Source of the DNA: an uncultured Brachyspira sp. | GTDB lineage: Bacteria; Spirochaetota; Brachyspiria; Brachyspirales; Brachyspiraceae | Reading direction: 5' to 3' | DNA length: 12,144 nt | Assembly (NCBI GenBank): GCA_934725655.1 | Contig: CAKVCJ010000028.1 | Location: forward strand, 1 to 12,144 | In this document: positions 6,187 through 12,144 of the stretch, piece after piece | Layout of the letters: each line of letters opens with the position of its first letter | Numbering within the stretch: the stretch's first letter is position 1 | Made by a program: the position numbers and the translations under genes | The notes under the pieces: generated by a model | What the model saw: only the letters and a program-made list of their open reading frames with translations | Database searches by the model: none | What the model was told of the DNA's origin: nothing

Positions 6187-7182
6187 ATGAAAAAAATCAT
6201 TAACAACATCGACGATATTCTTTTAGAAGAACTCGAAGGTATGCAAAAGGCTCATGGTGATATAATAAAAGTGAACTATGAACCTATGTATGTTAAGAGG
6301 GCCAATCAAGGAAATAAAGTTATTTTAGTATCTGGCGGCGGTTCTGGACATGAACCTTTGCATGCTGGTTTTGTTGGGTATGGTATGCTTGATATTGCCT
6401 GCCCTGGAGCTATTTTTACTTCTCCTACTCCTGATCAAATGGAAGAGGCTACTAAGTCTGTAAAAAATGATAGGGGAGTTGTATTTTTAGTAAAGAATTA
6501 TACTGGCGATGTTATGAACTTTCAAATGGCTGAAGAGATGTGTAAGGCTGAGGGAATAGATGTTAGAAGCATTGTTATTGATGATGATGTGGCTGTTAAA
6601 GATAGTTTATATACTACTGGAAGAAGAGGAATTGGAGCTACAGTATTTTTTGAGAAGGTTTGCGGAGCTTCTTCTGAGAGGGGCGATGATATAGATAAAG
6701 TGATGCAGTATGCTAATTATTGTAAAGAGAATGCTCGTTCTATGGGAATGGCATTAACATCTTGTACTGTTCCTGCTGTGGGTAAGCCTACTTTTGATAT
6801 ATCCGATAATGAAATGGAGATGGGAATAGGGATACATGGCGAACCAGGAAGAGAAAGAATGCCTGTAAAAAGTGCTAATGAGATTGCTGAGATGATGATG
6901 GATATTATTTGTTCTGATATACCTTATAAAAACAATGATGAAGTTATTTGTATGGTTAATGGTATGGGCGGCACTCCTTTAATGGAACTTTATTTGCTTT
7001 ATAATGCGGTTGAAAAAGTTGCTAACAAAAAAAATATAAAGATAGTTAGAAATCTTGTGGGAAACTATGTGACTTCTATAGATATGGCAGGTGCTTCTGT
7101 TAGTTTAATGAAAGTAAATGATGATATATTAAAACTTTGGGATTATCCTGTACATACTGCAGCTTTAAGATGGGGAATGTGA
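6187..7182 (+). CDS. dhaK: PTS-dependent dihydroxyacetone kinase, substrate-binding subunit DhaK
   Basis: A 331-residue cytoplasmic protein, typical DhaK length. It binds dihydroxyacetone through a hemiaminal to a histidine, here His217 in GIHGEPG (215-221). Other family landmarks are the [12 protein letters not shown] loop (50-61, His55), TSPTPDQ (78-84), [10 protein letters not shown] with Asp108 (103-112), and the C-terminal TAALRWGM. His217, His55 and Asp108 correspond to the E. coli residues His218, His56 and Asp109. DhaK has no ATP site of its own: phosphate comes from the DhaL-bound nucleotide, giving dihydroxyacetone phosphate for glycolysis. It is the first gene of dhaKLM, with its own promoter and a strong AAGGTGG site. 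No DhaR or DhaS regulator and no glycerol dehydrogenase is visible nearby. The assignment is firm. Confidence 0.96.
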   Translation: MKKIINNIDDILLEELEGMQKAHGDIIKVNYEPMYVKRANQGNKVILVSGGGSGHEPLHAGFVGYGMLDIACPGAIFTSPTPDQMEEATKSVKNDRGVVFLVKNYTGDVMNFQMAEEMCKAEGIDVRSIVIDDDVAVKDSLYTTGRRGIGATVFFEKVCGASSERGDDIDKVMQYANYCKENARSMGMALTSCTVPAVGKPTFDISDNEMEMGIGIHGEPGRERMPVKSANEIAEMMMDIICSDIPYKNNDEVICMVNGMGGTPLMELYLLYNAVEKVANKKNIKIVRNLVGNYVTSIDMAGASVSLMKVNDDILKLWDYPVHTAALRWGM

Positions 7183-7201
7183 TAAATTTAAGGATGAACT
7201 T

Positions 7202-7807
7202 ATGAATATAGATAAAATTAAATTATGGATTAATAATTTAGCAGATGTTTATGAAGAGAATAAAGATTATTTGAGCAAATTGGATGCGGATATTGGAGAT
7301 GCAGATCATGGCATTAATATTAGCAGAGGATTTAAATTTGTAAAAGAGGCTATAGCTAATACAAATGACATAGCATCTTTATTTAAGACTACAGCAACTG
7401 CTTTAATAAAAAATGTAGGCGGAGCTTCTGGCCCTTTATATGGTACTTTTTTCCTTAATGCGGGAATATCAGCTAATAAGAAAGATGGTTTATCTTTAAA
7501 TGATATAGCAGAAATATTTGATAAGGGTACTAATGCCATAGCAGCTTTGGGCAAATCTAAGGCTGGTGAAAAGACTATGCTTGATACTCTATATCCTGCT
7601 TTAAATGCGATGAAAGAAAATGCTAATGATATAGAGAAATTTAGAGAAAATGTACTATTAGCTGCAGAAAACGGCATGAAGTCTACAATTGATATGTTAG
7701 CCACAAAGGGAAGGGCTAGTTATTTGGGAGATAGAAGCATTGGGCATCAAGATCCTGGTGCTACTTCTATGTTTATGCTTATAAAGAGTTTGATAGCTCA
7801 TTTATAA
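7202..7807 (+). CDS. dhaL: PTS-dependent dihydroxyacetone kinase, ADP-binding subunit DhaL
   Basis: A 201-residue cytoplasmic protein, close to the usual DhaL length of about 210. The Mg-ADP site is seen in LDADIGDADHG (27-37), with Asp28, Asp33 and Asp35 as the expected metal ligands, and in the glycine-rich GGASGPLYG (73-81). A conserved GHQDPGATS segment (181-189) closes the nucleotide pocket. In the PTS-type enzyme the tightly bound ADP is rephosphorylated by DhaM, so DhaL works as a phosphate shuttle rather than an ATP-exchanging kinase. It lies 19 bases after dhaK with AGGA 7 bases before the ATG, and 28 bases before dhaM, clearly in one operon. No abnormal residue noticed. Confidence 0.95.
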   Translation: MNIDKIKLWINNLADVYEENKDYLSKLDADIGDADHGINISRGFKFVKEAIANTNDIASLFKTTATALIKNVGGASGPLYGTFFLNAGISANKKDGLSLNDIAEIFDKGTNAIAALGKSKAGEKTMLDTLYPALNAMKENANDIEKFRENVLLAAENGMKSTIDMLATKGRASYLGDRSIGHQDPGATSMFMLIKSLIAHL

Positions 7808-7825
7808 TAAAAAAATTAATAAAAA

Positions 7826-7829
7826 AGGA
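7826..7829 (+). promoter_or_regulatory. ribosome binding site supporting the GTG start of dhaM
   Basis: AGGA (within an A-rich run) lies 6 bases before GTG at 7836. An overlapping ATG at 7834 is in another frame and stops after four codons, so GTG is the real start. Confidence 0.75.
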
Positions 7830-7835
7830 TATAAT

Positions 7836-9281
7836 GTGGTTGGTTTAATTTTTGTTTCGCATAGTAATGAACTTGCAAAAAATATGAAAAAATATATTTA
7901 TGATATTACTAAGACAGAGGTGCCTATAGGTTTTTCTGGAGGGGTTGGCGATGATTTTAAAGAATTAGGTACGGATCCTACAGATATTTATAATCTAATA
8001 GAAGAGATGTATACTGATGACGGTATTATTATTTTTTGTGATTTAGGCAGTGCTCTTATTAGTTCCGAGATGGCTATATCTATGCTCGATGATGATAAGA
8101 AAGAAAAAGTAAAACTAACATCTGCTCCTTTTTTAGAAGGCGGAATATTAGCAGCTATTGAGGCTTCTTTAAATAAAAATATTGATGAGATAAAAAAAGA
8201 ATTGAATAATAGTTTAGATGCTAAGAAATCGTATATAGATGATGATGAGGAGGAGGAAGCTGAGAAGAATAATGCTGCTGATAATAATTTGAAAGATTAT
8301 ATAAGGCAGGAATATAAAATATTATTAAAAAATGGATTGCATGCAAGACCTATATTTATGTTTATGAATATGGTTTCAAAAAGCAATTGTTCGGTACTTA
8401 TCACAAATAAGACTAAAAACAAAAATATCATATCTGCTGATAGTATGAGTAAAATATCTTTATTAAACATTCAGTATAATGATATTGTTGAGGTTTATGC
8501 TAAAGGTGAAGAGGCACAAAAGTTTTTAGAGAATGTGAAAGATTTATTTGATGGTAAATTTGAAGTTGCTGATAATGAAATAAAAAAAGCATATGCTGTA
8601 AACTCTGATTTTGAGATTGTATGCGAGGGTAATGTTTCTGCCTTAGCTAAATATGTTGATTTAGATATAAAGATAGGATATGAAGAACAAAGAGATATTG
8701 ACATAAAAGCTGAAAAAGAAAAGTTTGTATATGCAATAGAAACTGTACGAAAAGAGATATTAAAGCAAAAGCAGATAATAGAAAATAAGAATCTTTGTAA
8801 TGATGAAGCACTTATATTTGATTCGCATTTATCTATGCTTCTTGATGAGGCGGTTATTAACGATGTGGATAGTTTGCTTGAAACTTCTAAGCATACTGCT
8901 TTATATTTATATACAAATATTATGCAAAATATGTATGATTGCTTTGATGAGTTTGATGATTTGTATATGAGAGAGAGAAAATACGATATATTGGATATAT
9001 TAAATCAAGTGCTTGCTGTTTTATTAGATAAAAAGGTAGAGCTTCCTAAGAATAAAGATATTATTTTGATATCAGATAATATTTATGTATCAACTGTAGC
9101 CAATTTTACAGATAACATAAAAGGAGTGATATCGTTAAATGGAAGTTCTCTTTCTCATTCATCTATATTATTAAAGGCTTTAAATATTCCTTATGTAGTT
9201 TATAAAGATGCTAAGAAATTTGATGGAAAGAATATTGTTATAGATACTAAAAATAAAGATATAATTTATTTGAAAAATTGA
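7836..9281 (+). CDS. dhaM: DhaM, three-domain phosphotransferase (EIIA-HPr-EI-N) subunit of dihydroxyacetone kinase
   Basis: A 481-residue cytoplasmic multi-domain phosphocarrier. Domain 1 (about 1-130) is a mannose-type EIIA with phospho-His9 in VSHSNELA. An acidic linker (135-152, rich in Asp, Glu and Asn) follows. Domain 2 (about 157-245) is HPr-like with NGLHARP and His169. Domain 3 (about 255-481) resembles the N-terminal half of enzyme I, with the phospho-histidine motif LSHSSILLKALNIPYVV and His441; the PEP-binding C-terminal half is absent. This is the layout of E. coli DhaM, whose histidines are His9, His169 and His430. It should take phosphate from the general PTS proteins and pass it to DhaL-bound ADP; those general proteins lie outside the window. 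Many bacteria have only the EIIA domain. The start is GTG. There is no clear terminator after the stop, so read-through into the ankyrin gene 80 bases on is possible. Confidence 0.93.
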   Translation: MVGLIFVSHSNELAKNMKKYIYDITKTEVPIGFSGGVGDDFKELGTDPTDIYNLIEEMYTDDGIIIFCDLGSALISSEMAISMLDDDKKEKVKLTSAPFLEGGILAAIEASLNKNIDEIKKELNNSLDAKKSYIDDDEEEEAEKNNAADNNLKDYIRQEYKILLKNGLHARPIFMFMNMVSKSNCSVLITNKTKNKNIISADSMSKISLLNIQYNDIVEVYAKGEEAQKFLENVKDLFDGKFEVADNEIKKAYAVNSDFEIVCEGNVSALAKYVDLDIKIGYEEQRDIDIKAEKEKFVYAIETVRKEILKQKQIIENKNLCNDEALIFDSHLSMLLDEAVINDVDSLLETSKHTALYLYTNIMQNMYDCFDEFDDLYMRERKYDILDILNQVLAVLLDKKVELPKNKDIILISDNIYVSTVANFTDNIKGVISLNGSSLSHSSILLKALNIPYVVYKDAKKFDGKNIVIDTKNKDIIYLKN

Positions 9282-9361
9282 TGCAGATTTTTACAAAGAT
9301 ATTTTATTTTATGTTTTTATAATAGTAATTATAAAGTTGTTTTTCTTTTAGGTGTAGAAGT

Positions 9362-9838
9362 ATGGAATACGGCAGTGTAATAATTATTATAATAGTTTCT
9401 TTGGTTATACTTACTCCTGTATTAAAGAGGCTTTTTAAAAATATAAGATTAGATGGAAATAATGAGAATATACATATAGCTTGTTTATATGGTGATTTGA
9501 AAAAGGTGAAGGCTTTATTAAAATCGGGTATTAATATTAATTCTAAAGATTTTAGTAACAAAACTCCGCTTATGTATGCTGCTGAAGATGGGGCTATTGA
9601 AACTGTTAATTTCCTTATCAATAATGGTGCTAATCTTGATGATGTGGATGTAAGAAATGAGTCGGCATTGATTATAGCTTTAAAAAATTATAATATTTAT
9701 GTAGCTAAGATTTTAATAGAAAACGGCGCTAATTTGCTCATAAAAAACGAAGAGAATAAAGATGCACTTCAATTAGCTAATGAAATCGATTCTAAAGAGA
9801 TTATAGAACTTATACAAAATAAACTAAATAATAATTAA
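9362..9838 (+). CDS. membrane-anchored ankyrin-repeat protein
   Basis: A 158-residue protein with one N-terminal hydrophobic helix (about 6-23) followed by basic residues (KRLFKN), so probably a membrane anchor with the rest in the cytoplasm. Ankyrin repeats follow: about 35-63 (NIHIACLYGDLKKVKALLKSG), 67-96 (KTPLMYAAEDGAIETVNFL), 100-129 (ESALIIALKNYNIYVAKIL) and a partial one to 155. Ankyrin repeats bind proteins; no partner or enzymatic domain is present. AGGTG lies 7 bases before the ATG. It begins 80 bases after dhaM in the same direction and might be partly read from that operon; a TATAAT at 9318-9323 lacks a good -35. Its stop overlaps the convergent zinc-ribbon gene by 4 bases. Repeats are clear; function is unknown. 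Confidence 0.85.
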   Translation: MEYGSVIIIIIVSLVILTPVLKRLFKNIRLDGNNENIHIACLYGDLKKVKALLKSGININSKDFSNKTPLMYAAEDGAIETVNFLINNGANLDDVDVRNESALIIALKNYNIYVAKILIENGANLLIKNEENKDALQLANEIDSKEIIELIQNKLNNN

Positions 9839-10074
9839 TGATTTTTTTTGCTTCTGGCTATATTAGTTGAGCCGCATAATGGACAATTGGATACTGAATC
9901 ATCTATTATATCATCTATATTAGTTAAATCATCATCTTCTACTATATTGATTTCTTTATCATCTACTGCCCAGAAATTAGAACAGTCTTTACAATAAAAA
10001 TGTATTAAATATTCTCTGTATGTTGGATAGTTTCCTTCTATTTTTCTATATCCGTCTATTATGTTATGTTTCAT
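9835..10074 (-). CDS. small zinc-ribbon-like protein of unknown function
   Basis: A 79-residue protein with two CxxC pairs, Cys28-Lys-Asp-Cys31 and Cys64-Pro-Leu-Cys67 (CPLCGS), as in a four-cysteine zinc ribbon. Between them lies a strongly acidic segment (38-60, many Asp and Glu). There is no signal peptide or membrane helix, so it should be cytoplasmic. Similar knuckles occur in nucleic-acid-binding and rubredoxin-like proteins; which applies is unknown. The start is well supported by AAGGAG 6 bases upstream and a promoter at 10099-10127. It stands alone, convergent with the membrane ankyrin gene (stops overlap in TTAA) and divergent from the ankyrin lipoprotein gene. The paired cysteines, ribosome site and promoter argue that this is a real gene and not a chance frame. 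Confidence 0.8.
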   Translation of the reverse strand: MKHNIIDGYRKIEGNYPTYREYLIHFYCKDCSNFWAVDDKEINIVEDDDLTNIDDIIDDSVSNCPLCGSTNIARSKKNH

Positions 10075-10098
10075 AGAGACTCCTTAAAAAGTTAATAG

Positions 10099-10127
10099 AG
10101 TTTAATATTTTTTATTAAAAAAGTCAA
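10099..10127 (-). promoter_or_regulatory. candidate promoter of the zinc-ribbon gene
   Basis: On the minus strand TTGACT (10122-10127) and TAAACT (10099-10104) are 17 bases apart, about 25 bases before the ATG. The -35 is strong and the -10 is weak. It faces away from the promoter at 10232-10260; the 229-base stretch 10075-10303 between the two genes holds only these signals and otherwise A/T-rich DNA. Confidence 0.45.
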
Positions 10128-10231
10128 TTATTTATTATATTACTTATAACAGTTTATATATTAAAATAGTAAATATTTTTAGTTAAATTGTTTTTGATTT
10201 ATTTAATACAATATTTATTTTGATATCACTA

Positions 10232-10260
10232 TAGAAAATAATTGATTTTTGTAGTATAAT
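10232..10260 (+). promoter_or_regulatory. candidate promoter of the ankyrin lipoprotein gene and possibly galE
   Basis: TAGAAA (10232-10237) and a perfect TATAAT (10255-10260) are spaced by 17 bases. Transcription would start near 10267, about 37 bases before the chosen ATG at 10304. Confidence 0.5.
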
Positions 10261-10303
10261 TGCTTTTATAAATAAGTTATATAAAATGGCGGTTTTTATA
10301 TTT

Positions 10304-11062
10304 ATGAAAAGAATATTGTTTATTATTTTAATAATATTGTCTATTGTTATATTATTTTCTTGCAGGAAAGAAACTGAAGTTGCTGTTAATAATAATAATA
10401 AAGTTTATGTCAGCGATCCTAATAATATATATCATAAAGAGTATACTAATGTTGTAAAGGTTAATGGGAAGTTTGTTGATACTAAGAGTGCTTATGCCTT
10501 TGCATATAAAGATAGAGAAGAGGGAGAATATAGTGAGGAGTATGATATATTTGATGCTATAAGAAACCATAGCTTAAAAAGGGTGGCAGAATTAGTAGAG
10601 ATGGATAGTCAATTAATTGATGATACTATAAGTACAGATGAAAGCGAGTATAGTGAGTTTATGGATGATAGTTATAGTATTGATGGTGCTACGCCTTTGA
10701 TATTTGCCATATTTTATAGAGATTTAGGAATAATGAAATATTTACTTGATAATAATGCGGATCCTTATCTTAAAGATGAAGATGGGTGGAATGCTTTTTT
10801 GTGGGCTTGCGGTACTGGAAGTGCGGATGAAGTAAAGATGTTAGTAGAAGCACATCCTGATTTAGTTGATTCTAAAAATATTTATGATGCTAATGGGCTT
10901 CATATTGCTTCTTTAAATGACAATATAGAAGTTATTAAATATTTGGTTAATGATTTAGATTTTGATATTAACAGCACTGATGAAGATGGGGATGGTGTTT
11001 TATATTATGCTAACGATGCTGAGACTACTGAGCTTTTAGAGAGCTTAGGTGCTGAAAATTAA
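10304..11062 (+). CDS. ankyrin-repeat lipoprotein
   Basis: A 252-residue protein. The ATG at 10304 is chosen because MKRILFIILIILSIVILFSC is then a textbook lipoprotein signal with Cys20 in a VILFSC lipobox. An in-frame ATG at 10286 adds MAVFIF before the basic residues and has no ribosome site; the chosen start has only a weak GGCGG about 11 bases upstream. The mature part begins with a poorly conserved Asn- and charge-rich stretch (about 20-75). Ankyrin-type repeats follow, broken by an acidic loop: about 79-110 (IFDAIRNHSLKRVAELVEM), 128-160 (GATPLIFAIFYRDLGIMKYLL), 161-193, 198-228 and a last partial one. It is probably tethered to a membrane face outside the cytoplasm. It is followed after 28 bases by galE. 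Role unknown. Confidence 0.85.
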   Translation: MKRILFIILIILSIVILFSCRKETEVAVNNNNKVYVSDPNNIYHKEYTNVVKVNGKFVDTKSAYAFAYKDREEGEYSEEYDIFDAIRNHSLKRVAELVEMDSQLIDDTISTDESEYSEFMDDSYSIDGATPLIFAIFYRDLGIMKYLLDNNADPYLKDEDGWNAFLWACGTGSADEVKMLVEAHPDLVDSKNIYDANGLHIASLNDNIEVIKYLVNDLDFDINSTDEDGDGVLYYANDAETTELLESLGAEN

Positions 11063-11090
11063 TTTTTATAAATAAAAGGAGTTTTTTATT

Positions 11091-12080
11091 ATGGCTGTTT
11101 TAGTTTGTGGGGGAGCTGGTTATATCGGCTCGCATGTGGTGCGTGAACTTTTAAAACAGAATATAGAGACTGTTGTAATAGATTCACTTGAGTATGGACA
11201 TAAAGAGGCTATTAAAGATTGCAAAAACTTTTATCAAGGAAACATTGGAGATAGTGCTTTGCTTGATGAAATATTTGCTAAACACAATATTGATTCTGTT
11301 ATGCATTTATGTGCTTATATAGAAGTTGGTGAGAGCGTACAAAATCCTGCCAAATATTATCACAACAATGTATCTAACTCTATAAATCTTCTTAATGCTA
11401 TGCTTAAAGCTAAAGTAAAGAACTTTATATTTTCTTCTACTGCTGCTGTTTACGGAGAACCTGAATCTATTCCTTTAAAAGAAGATTGCAGAAAAGAGCC
11501 TACTAATCCTTATGGCGACAGTAAGCTTGCATTAGAAAAGATACTATCTTGGTATACAAAGGCTTATGATTTTAATTATGTAGCTTTGAGATATTTTAAT
11601 GCTTCTGGTGCTCATCCTGACGGAGACATTGGAGAAGATCATAATCCTGAATCACATTTAATTCCTTTGATACTTCAAGTTCCTCTCGGAAAAAGAGATA
11701 ATATAAAAATATTTGGTGATGATTATCCTACACCTGACGGAACTTGTTTGAGAGATTATATACATGTATGCGATTTGGCTTTGGCGCATATTGCGGCTAT
11801 GAATTATCTTAAAAATGGCGGTAAGAGTATTGCTTGTAATTTGGGCAATGGAAACGGATTTAGTGTAAAAGAGGTTATAGAGGTGGCAAGAAAAGTAACA
11901 GGGCATGCTATACCTGCAGAAGTTTGTCCGAGAAGGGCAGGGGATTCTTCTGAACTTATTGCAAGCAGTGATAGGGCTAAAGAGGTGTTGGGTTGGACTC
12001 CTACTATAGACTCATTAGAAAAGATAGTTGAAACTGCTTGGAATTGGCATAAAAATCACCCTAATGGGTATAAGAAATAA
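11091..12080 (+). CDS. galE: UDP-glucose 4-epimerase
   Basis: A 329-residue cytoplasmic short-chain dehydrogenase/reductase, normal GalE length. It interconverts UDP-glucose and UDP-galactose using tightly bound NAD. The Rossmann motif GGAGYIGSH (7-15), the family segment YIEVGESV (76-83), the active-site FSSTAAVYG with Thr117 in the usual Ser/Thr position, and the catalytic YGDSK (Tyr141, Lys145) are all present. ALRYFNASGAHPDG (165-178) and the RDYIHVCDLA region (221-230) complete the substrate site. Specificity for N-acetylated sugars cannot be excluded from sequence alone. AAGGAG lies 9 bases before the ATG. The gene sits 28 bases after the ankyrin lipoprotein gene, and its TAA shares its last A with the next ATG, so the three are probably co-transcribed. 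It likely serves surface glycan or galactose metabolism. Confidence 0.95.
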   Translation: MAVLVCGGAGYIGSHVVRELLKQNIETVVIDSLEYGHKEAIKDCKNFYQGNIGDSALLDEIFAKHNIDSVMHLCAYIEVGESVQNPAKYYHNNVSNSINLLNAMLKAKVKNFIFSSTAAVYGEPESIPLKEDCRKEPTNPYGDSKLALEKILSWYTKAYDFNYVALRYFNASGAHPDGDIGEDHNPESHLIPLILQVPLGKRDNIKIFGDDYPTPDGTCLRDYIHVCDLALAHIAAMNYLKNGGKSIACNLGNGNGFSVKEVIEVARKVTGHAIPAEVCPRRAGDSSELIASSDRAKEVLGWTPTIDSLEKIVETAWNWHKNHPNGYKK

Positions 12081-12144
12081 TGTTTATTAGCTCGAAAAAT
12101 GCTATAGTTGAAGCTCTATCTAAAGACTTGGTTGATGTTATTTA
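12080..12144 (+). CDS. start of a probable SpoU/TrmH-family RNA 2'-O-methyltransferase, cut by the window edge
   Basis: Only 21 codons are visible, beginning MFISSKNAIVEALSKDLVDV. The KNAIVEAL stretch resembles the G-(K/R)-N-x-V-x-E-A-L start of RlmB-like 23S rRNA methyltransferases, whose N-terminal domain precedes the knotted SPOUT domain. The ATG overlaps the galE stop codon (TAATG), which indicates translational coupling and explains the lack of a clear ribosome site. The overlap and open frame are seen; the family is an inference from one short motif. Confidence 0.45.
   Translation, partial: MFISSKNAIVEALSKDLVDVI

Noticed and set aside
7306..7704. 132-residue minus-strand open frame opposite dhaL
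   Set aside because: dhaL is certain on the other strand; the antisense frame has no ribosome site and no family features.
9318..9323. TATAAT as a promoter for the membrane ankyrin gene
   Set aside because: The nearest -35-like hexamer (TTTACA at 9290) is 22 bases away, too far; TATAAT alone is common in DNA this AT-rich.
10286..10303. Longer start for the ankyrin lipoprotein at ATG 10286
   Set aside because: It places MAVFIF before the basic n-region of the lipoprotein signal and lacks a ribosome site. It cannot be fully excluded, since the ATG at 10304 has only a weak one.
1..12144. CRISPR array, tRNA, insertion sequence, phage or defence system
   Set aside because: No regularly spaced repeats, cloverleaf, transposase, integrase or nuclease/toxin motif was seen; all larger frames fit metabolic, transport or repeat-protein genes.

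Overview
The window is very AT-rich and its genes are densely packed. Starts are mostly ATG behind purine-rich Shine-Dalgarno sequences, and the AT-rich intergenic stretches are short with near-consensus sigma-70-type promoters. The gene set (ankyrin-repeat membrane proteins and lipoproteins, a DUF3536/GH57-type protein, an orphan RseC-like protein, a PTS-type dihydroxyacetone kinase operon) fits a host-associated anaerobic spirochaete. Brachyspira is my best guess, from composition and gene style only; no rRNA or marker gene confirms it.

Layout. 3-1709 (+): 3' part of a DUF3536/GH57-like gene, cut by the window edge. 1706-2535 (-): a two-gene unit of an RseC-family membrane protein followed by a small lipoprotein, with its own promoter. 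2682-5137 (-): a MalY/PatB-type PLP C-S lyase followed by a sodium/amino-acid symporter of the dicarboxylate/amino acid:cation family, with a promoter and a terminator. 5282-6007 (-): an exported HEAT-repeat protein transcribed alone, with its own terminator. 6008-6186: a divergent control region with two candidate promoters and two inverted repeats. 6187-9281 (+): dhaK-dhaL-dhaM, a complete phosphotransferase-driven dihydroxyacetone kinase. 9362-9838 (+): a membrane-anchored ankyrin protein, convergent with a zinc-ribbon-like small protein at 9835-10074 (-). 10075-10303: a second divergent promoter region. 10304-12144 (+): ankyrin lipoprotein, galE, and the start of a probable SpoU/TrmH-type RNA methyltransferase, closely spaced.

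How the genes work together. DhaM should relay phosphate from PEP, through the general PTS, to DhaL-bound ADP, and DhaK/DhaL then phosphorylate dihydroxyacetone to feed glycolysis. The C-S lyase and symporter pair looks like an uptake and breakdown unit for an amino acid, possibly a sulfur one; this is inference from adjacency and from residue changes in the transporter. galE interconverts UDP-glucose and UDP-galactose for glycan or lipooligosaccharide synthesis. The exported HEAT protein, the two lipoproteins and the ankyrin proteins have no function I can assign.

I see no tRNA, rRNA, CRISPR array, insertion sequence, integrase or phage gene, and no coherent new defence or biosynthetic system. 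No gene-free stretch exceeds 300 bases. The most interesting points are the altered substrate-site residues of the symporter, the three-domain DhaM, the structured dha control region, and the small zinc-ribbon gene among ankyrin genes.
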